Shown here in pieces: positions 60,097 through 64,000 of a stretch of DNA of 64,000 bases. The translations under genes were made by a program, and so were the position numbers. Positions within the stretch are counted from its first letter, which is position 1. Each line of letters opens with the position of its first letter. The DNA comes from Lottiidibacillus patelloidae (lineage in GTDB: Bacteria; Bacillota; Bacilli; Bacillales; SA5d-4), in assembly GCF_002262935.1 (NCBI RefSeq), contig NZ_NPIA01000009.1:1-64000 (forward strand). The letters run 5' to 3'. The notes below the pieces were generated by a model. The model made no database searches. It saw nothing but the letters and a program-made list of their open reading frames with translations, and was not told the origin of the DNA.

Positions 60097-60410
60097 TGCG
60101 AAGTCTTTTCAAAACGAATTTCATACACTTCTTCTGTCTTTGGGTTAAATATAACGTGCACAATGATATCTTCTTTTTTACCATTACTTTTCAGTTGAAA
60201 AGAGAAAGATTCCTCGACCTTTTCAGAAGAGATTTCTTTCCGACCATTATAGGTATATTCAGTAACTCCACTGTCCTTATAAACAATTTGCGTTACTTTA
60301 ATGGCAATTTCACCCCATTTTGCATAAGGCTTTTGAGCCTGAACAGCATTAGGAGCTATAACTGCAAATAATAATATACTTAATAAACAACATACTTTAA
60401 GTAATTTCAA
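60093..60410 (-). CDS. Secreted DUF3889 protein (YqzG/YhdC-like)
   Basis: A 105-residue exported protein. The signal peptide (about 1-25) ends at VQAQ, and the mature part is one DUF3889 beta-sheet domain with KPYAKWGEIAIKVTQIVYKD and the C-terminal FNPKTEEVYEIRFEKT. The family is Bacillaceae-specific and its function is unknown. TTG start behind GGAGGTAG. It is a single gene with a hairpin at its end. Confidence 0.83.
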   Translation of the reverse strand: MKLLKVCCLLSILLFAVIAPNAVQAQKPYAKWGEIAIKVTQIVYKDSGVTEYTYNGRKEISSEKVEESFSFQLKSNGKKEDIIVHVIFNPKTEEVYEIRFEKTSQ

Positions 60411-60539
60411 AGTGAACTACCTCCTTTTTTATAAAGTTCATATCTGTCTTTTAAACGTTAATGTTAATATTGGATTATATAAGATAAATTATACAATTTG
60501 TATCCTCTCATTAATAAATTAAGAAAAAGAGGTGAGGAC

Positions 60540-60959
60540 TTGGTTTGGGATAAAAAGACGTTACTACTTAGCTTACCCTATAAGTGTATTGCTTTATTTA
60601 TAACATCTATCCTCAGCATTACGCTGTTGAAGGTTTTTAATTGGGACGTTCCAATATCAACAGAAACTTATTTGGGCTCTGTCCTCTTCGGAATGTTTTT
60701 CGGTGTATTTTTAGGCATTCCTTTTTCTTACATCATTGAATTTATTTTATATTTTATTAAAATTAACGATAAACTTTTCTATAGTATAATACATGTATTT
60801 CTCCACACTATTGCAGGGTCCTTTTTACCGATAATCGGTAACATGTTTGGCTTCTTAACCGCTCTTCTTTATATATTATTACTTCAGAAATACTATAAAG
60901 CCTTTGCAGTCATCATCCTATTAAATGTTAGCACTACCATTATTCTTTTACTAATTTAG
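60540..60959 (+). CDS. Small polytopic membrane protein, unknown
   Basis: A 139-residue protein with four hydrophobic segments (about 14-32, 42-70, 80-105 and 115-137). There is a Gly/Phe-rich second segment (SVLFGMFFGVFLGIPFSYIIEF) that resembles the third segment of the membrane protein at 49443 (FFFGILLSYIIGG). I do not recognise a family. TTG 60540 is preceded by GAGGTGAGGAC, so I prefer it to the TTG at 60498. A clear terminator follows. Confidence 0.6.
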   Translation: MVWDKKTLLLSLPYKCIALFITSILSITLLKVFNWDVPISTETYLGSVLFGMFFGVFLGIPFSYIIEFILYFIKINDKLFYSIIHVFLHTIAGSFLPIIGNMFGFLTALLYILLLQKYYKAFAVIILLNVSTTIILLLI

Positions 60960-60963
60960 ACCA

Positions 60964-60998
60964 TTCAAAAGTTGCTGTTTTATCAGCAGCTTTTTTCA
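60964..60998 (+). terminator. Terminator of the membrane-protein gene at 60540
   Basis: AAAAGTTGCTG and CAGCAGCTTTTTT form a stem (one imperfect pair) followed by a T run. Confidence 0.8.
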
Positions 60999-61112
60999 TT
61001 ATTTTTTGACGGCTAAATACCATTAAATACCACCCGTAATCAAGACTAAAAATAGCCCATTAAAACAATATTAACTAATGATTGAACTAATTTTATAAAA
61101 GGAGGGAAGACG

Positions 61113-61397
61113 ATGAGTAAAAAATGGGTAAGTTCTATCTTAGTTGGATCTTTAGTAGCCCTAAACTTAGTAGGATGTAATATGGGCGATGATGATATCG
61201 GTCCAGACGATGATCACATTACACCTGTCAGATATAATAATGATGACAATCTAATGGATAATGATCTAATGGATGATGATTACCAAAGAGATATTCGTCA
61301 GCCTGGTGAAATGGATACGCCATTCAACATGGATGAAGAAGAGCCTGATTTAGATGAAGAACCTTCTGAGCAAAGAGAAGATAGAAGAGATTATTAA
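61113..61397 (+). CDS. Small acidic lipoprotein
   Basis: A 94-residue lipoprotein. A signal peptide ends at lipobox LVGC (Cys about residue 22). The mature part is almost only Asp, Glu, Asn, Met and Arg (MGDDDIGPDDDHITPVRYN...), with no folded domain expected. Its composition is like the tail of the sporulation lipoprotein at 8164, so a sporulation role is possible but unproven. ATG is behind AAAGGAGG. Confidence 0.72.
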   Translation: MSKKWVSSILVGSLVALNLVGCNMGDDDIGPDDDHITPVRYNNDDNLMDNDLMDDDYQRDIRQPGEMDTPFNMDEEEPDLDEEPSEQREDRRDY

Positions 61398-61400
61398 TAT

Positions 61401-61441
61401 AACAAAGCCCTCCTTTAGCAATGCTTTTAGGAGGGCTTTAT
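61401..61441. terminator. Bidirectional terminator
   Basis: AAAGCCCTCCT pairs with AGGAGGGCTTT around a 14-nt loop, between two convergent genes, with T-rich flanks. Confidence 0.85.
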
Positions 61442-61445
61442 TTTA

Positions 61446-61826
61446 TTATTTTTTCAATTCTGGATTCATGTTATTTAAGTTATTCATGTTATTCGTGTTA
61501 TTCATGTTAAGATTTTTAATTGGTTGCTTTTGTTCTGGCGTTATTTCGTTAGCAAATTCATTAAATGACGGTTTTAATGGTTTCAAATTCATGTTGCCAT
61601 TTTGTATTTTGTTTTGAACATTACTTGCGATTTGTTGTATAGGATCAAAAATTCGATTCTGTTTACTTTTATTCGCTTTATATGCGGTAAAAGCTGCCGA
61701 AGCAAGGAGACCAATGATGGAGTATATGATTGTATTTCTATTGCTTTTTCTTTTAGTAAACATGTTTAACATTGACAAGGAATTTCTTTTATTAAATAAC
61801 GCTGATAACCATCCTATATAATTCAT
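61446..61826 (-). CDS. Single-span protein with Asn/Met repeat tail, unknown
   Basis: A 126-residue protein. The basic N-terminal 30 residues precede one membrane span (about 32-50, TIIYSIIGLLASAAFTAYKA). The C-terminal tail is low-complexity (NMNNTNNMNNLNNMN). DNA at 61470-61520 shows the matching short tandem repeat (TTATTCATG-type units). I do not recognise it. ATG 61826 is behind TAGGAGG, which supports translation. A small sporulation or envelope protein is conceivable; nothing more can be said. Confidence 0.6.
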   Translation of the reverse strand: MNYIGWLSALFNKRNSLSMLNMFTKRKSNRNTIIYSIIGLLASAAFTAYKANKSKQNRIFDPIQQIASNVQNKIQNGNMNLKPLKPSFNEFANEITPEQKQPIKNLNMNNTNNMNNLNNMNPELKK

Positions 61827-61914
61827 TTTAACTAACCTCCTAATAAAATTTGCGTCACTACTCTTAGTGTCTGTAAAGATAACCGCATTATTATTGGAAA
61901 TTTTTAAAATAAAA

Positions 61915-61943
61915 AAGAACTTACCAAATGCGGTAAGTTCCTA
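61915..61943 (-). terminator. Terminator of ssrA
   Basis: On the minus strand GAACTTACC...GGTAAGTTC is followed by TTTTTTATTTT, 28 nt past the tmRNA 3' end. Confidence 0.88.
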
Positions 61944-61967
61944 TATCTTTCATTATTTGCTTATGTA

Positions 61968-62319
61968 TGGTGGAGACGGTGGGAGTCGAACCCACGTCCA
62001 AAGGCATTGCCACTTAAGCTTCTACGTGTGTAGTCGATATATTGGCGTTTCGCAATCGCATTTGCCTATCGACAGGCGTCAGCGATGCTAGCCTGATTGA
62101 GCTCTTCCTTAATCCTCAGGCGGAGGATGTCCGGCGTATCCCACTGAAATGGGCCCTGACCCCGACTACATGGGCGATAGCGAGAAGGGCAGCTACGTTT
62201 ATTAGGCAGCTAAAGCGTAATTATTTTTGCCAGTTATAGGCTTTGACGTTTTAACGAGGCCGATCCCCTCGACACGCAACTTAAGCTCAAACTACCCCTG
62301 TCGAATCCGTAACGCCCCC
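61968..62319 (-). ncRNA. ssrA: tmRNA (transfer-messenger RNA)
   Basis: Minus-strand RNA of about 352 nt. The 5' end is GGGGGCGTTACGGATTCGACAGGGG (split here: GGGGGCGTTACGG then ATTCGACAGGGG) and the 3' end has GTTCGACTCCCACC then GTCTCCACCA with encoded CCA, together forming the tRNA-like domain. The tag frame reads GKNNYALAA followed by TAA, a typical Bacillus-type degradation tag ending ALAA, added after the alanine carried by tmRNA itself. Together with SmpB, encoded just upstream in transcription order, it rescues stalled ribosomes; RNase R (62979-64000) degrades the faulty mRNA. Confidence 0.96.
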
Positions 62320-62423
62320 AGGATAGTATATAAGCTGTAATCGCTTATGAAGTTGTGATGTTGCTGACTTACAAACTTATTATAGCATATGCATTCGCGA
62401 AAGTTAAATGACAATTTTTGTAA

Positions 62424-62891
62424 TTATTCTTTTTGACGATCGCGGAATGCACGTTCAATTTCACGTTTTGCATCTTTTTGTTTTAGGCTTTCTCGCTTAT
62501 CGTAATTCTTTTTACCTTTAGCTAAGCCAAGTAAAATTTTTGCAAAACCATTTTTAATATACAGTTTTAATGGTACTAATGAATAGCCTTTCTCTTTTGT
62601 AACACCTAAAAGGCGGCTTATTTCTTTTTTCTTCATTAGTAATTTACGAGTTCTGAGCGGCTCATGGTTATGAATATTTCCTTGTTCATATGGTGAAACG
62701 TGCATATTGTGCAGAAATAGTTCCCCATTTTGAATTCTTGCAAAGGCGTCTTTCAATTGCACTCTGCCACCGCGAATTGCTTTAATTTCCGTACCTTTTA
62801 AAACGATCCCCGTCTCAAACGTTTCTTCTATAAAGTAATCGTGGGATGCCTTTTTGTTTTGGGCAACCACTTTCGATTCATGCTTTGCCAT
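62424..62891 (-). CDS. smpB: SsrA-binding protein SmpB
   Basis: A 155-residue RNA-binding protein needed for tmRNA action. Conserved landmarks are [51 protein letters not shown] and a C-terminal [28 protein letters not shown] tail that enters the mRNA channel of the ribosome. ATG is behind GGAGGGGAG. It lies between rnr and ssrA, all in the same direction, the standard Bacillus order. Confidence 0.97.
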   Translation of the reverse strand: MAKHESKVVAQNKKASHDYFIEETFETGIVLKGTEIKAIRGGRVQLKDAFARIQNGELFLHNMHVSPYEQGNIHNHEPLRTRKLLMKKKEISRLLGVTKEKGYSLVPLKLYIKNGFAKILLGLAKGKKNYDKRESLKQKDAKREIERAFRDRQKE

Positions 62892-62951
62892 CGGCTCTCC
62901 CCTCCTCTAGTAGCGCATTGTTCATAATTTTACATAATAATTCTAAGAGCG

Positions 62952-62986
62952 TCAAATAGAAGCTCTATAATAGAGCTTCTATTGTT
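62952..62986 (-). terminator. Hairpin at the end of rnr
   Basis: AATAGAAGCTCT (62956-62967) pairs with AGAGCTTCTATT (62973-62984), overlapping the rnr stop codon. There is only a short T stretch after it, so partial read-through into smpB is likely. Confidence 0.6.
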
Positions 62987-64000
62987 TACCGCGCTTTCTT
63001 CGTTTCTTCTTTGCTGCTTTATAAAATGGCTCTTTGCCACCTTTTTTCGGACTATTTTCCCCTGGCTTATTGCCTTGTTTATTTCCTTTGTTTCCATCCT
63101 TATTGCGGCCTTGGCTTTTTCCACGTTTTCTGGAATCACCTTTCGTTTGAATTACTTTCGGGCGATCCTCTCGTTTTTTGCGGTTACTACCTTTCATGCC
63201 GACTACTTCAAAATCAATTGCCCGCTCTTCCACATTAACATTCGTGACACGAACAGAAATTTCATCTCCAATACGGAACACATGTCCAGTTCTTTCACCG
63301 ATCATTGCATAACTTCGCTCATCATATCGGTAATAGTCATCTGTTAATTCTGTAACATGTACAAGTCCTTCTATTGTATTCGGAAGTTCAATAAACATAC
63401 CGAAATTCGTTACAGAACTTATTATTCCGTCAAACTCTTCACCAACTTTATCTTCCATGAACTGTGCTTTCTTTAAGTCATCTGTTTCTCGTTCTGCATC
63501 AACAGCACGGCGTTCCATTAAAGATGTATGACGTGTAATATCAGGAAGCTTCGCTTTCCAATAGCTTTGCGTCTCTTCACTCATCTTTCCTTCAAATAAA
63601 TACGTTCTAATCAGGCGGTGAACGATTAAATCTGGATAACGGCGAATCGGCGATGTAAAGTGTGTATAAAACTCTGTTGCTAAACCAAAGTGACCTAGGC
63701 TTTCCGGATCATACTTTGCTTGTTGCATAGAACGTAGCATCACTTTACTAATGACAGCTTCTTCAGGTTCCCCTCTCACTTCCTCTAACATTTGTTGAAG
63801 TGAGCGTGGGTGAATTTCATTCCCTTTCCCTTTGATCACATAACCGAAGTTTGTAATAAATTCTAAAAAGCGTTGTAGCTTCTCTTCCTTCGGATCTTCA
63901 TGAATTCTATATAAGAAAGGAACTTTGAGCCAATGGAAATGTTCAGCTACTGTTTCGTTTGCAGCTAACATAAATTCTTCAATTAAACGCTCAGCTACTG
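62979..64000 (-). CDS. rnr: Ribonuclease R, 3' part (gene continues beyond the window)
   Basis: The last 339 or so codons of RNase R, a 3'-5' exoribonuclease. Visible are the RNB-domain end ([20 protein letters not shown], with conserved Arg residues), the S1 domain ([30 protein letters not shown]) and a very basic Lys/Arg/Gly tail ([18 protein letters not shown]..., ending [10 protein letters not shown]). The frame stays open to base 64000, and the first visible residues [22 protein letters not shown] are internal. It acts with SmpB-tmRNA in trans-translation. Confidence 0.95.
   Translation of the reverse strand, partial: VAERLIEEFMLAANETVAEHFHWLKVPFLYRIHEDPKEEKLQRFLEFITNFGYVIKGKGNEIHPRSLQQMLEEVRGEPEEAVISKVMLRSMQQAKYDPESLGHFGLATEFYTHFTSPIRRYPDLIVHRLIRTYLFEGKMSEETQSYWKAKLPDITRHTSLMERRAVDAERETDDLKKAQFMEDKVGEEFDGIISSVTNFGMFIELPNTIEGLVHVTELTDDYYRYDERSYAMIGERTGHVFRIGDEISVRVTNVNVEERAIDFEVVGMKGSNRKKREDRPKVIQTKGDSRKRGKSQGRNKDGNKGNKQGNKPGENSPKKGGKEPFYKAAKKKRRKRGKQ

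Noticed and set aside
61968..61990. A tRNA gene suggested by the GTTCGACTCCCACC T-loop-like end with CCA.
   Set aside because: It is the 3' half of the tRNA-like domain of tmRNA; the partner 5' half lies at about 62300-62319.

Overview
The window looks like the chromosome of an endospore-forming, low-GC Bacillaceae. It carries spore-coat and sporulation genes (YutH, YhcN/YlaJ-type lipoprotein, YunB, two CotF-like proteins), the SigI/RsgI pair, and a gene order that follows the Bacillus subtilis yut-yun-suf-yus-fad and smpB/ssrA/rnr neighbourhoods. The species cannot be named from this sequence alone. No transposase, prophage, CRISPR array, tRNA or rRNA gene was seen.

Layout. 1-10996: yuzD, a NifU-type scaffold, a 2-hydroxyacid dehydrogenase, yutH, yutG, yutF-yutE, an EAL protein, yutD, yutC, lipA and an M23 endopeptidase, interrupted by three blocks of a palindromic interspersed repeat. 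11045-16516: an NhaC-type transporter behind a lysine-riboswitch-like leader, then yunB, yunC, yunD and a yunF gene broken by a stop codon. 16617-21816: the sufCDSUB iron-sulfur assembly operon. 22028-24902: a small unknown gene, yurZ, and the sigI-rsgI operon. 25213-29542: an accessory respiratory block with a ba3-like oxidase operon (subunit 2A, II, I and a CuA-like lipoprotein), a C-terminal-cluster Fnr, and a MobA-like protein. Near-perfect TGTGA-N6-TCACA boxes sit at activating distance upstream of both fnr and the oxidase operon. 29577-38269: yusE, a sugar dehydrogenase, yusF, yusG, gcvH, yusI and the fadN-fadA-fadE beta-oxidation operon.

38449-47255 is a block inserted between fadN and fadM, which are neighbours in B. 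subtilis. It holds a helix-turn-helix protein whose whole C-terminal part is a degenerate F1-ATPase beta subunit, a TcaA-like membrane protein, a DUF202 protein, a carbonic anhydrase gene with an early stop, a SulP transporter, and a reactive-sulfur cluster. The cluster comprises two TusA proteins, a TusA-rhodanese, a rhodanese, a DsrE-like protein and a rhodanese-persulfide dioxygenase fusion, headed by a CstR-type repressor. Six copies of an ATACC-N6-GGTAT palindrome lie in front of its genes.

47500-64000: fadM, two CotF-like coat proteins, a NERD protein, a tandem array of four more TcaA-like membrane proteins, yusU, a membrane protein with a cyclic-nucleotide-binding-like domain, VanZ, an MFS transporter, small secreted or membrane proteins, and finally ssrA (tmRNA), smpB and the 3' part of rnr running off the right edge.

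How it works together: suf and the NifU-like protein make Fe-S clusters that LipA and Fnr need. LipA makes lipoate, which GcvH carries. Fad proteins and FadM feed electrons to respiration. The CstR cluster disposes of persulfides. Function names rest on reading protein motifs and remembered synteny, not on database searches.
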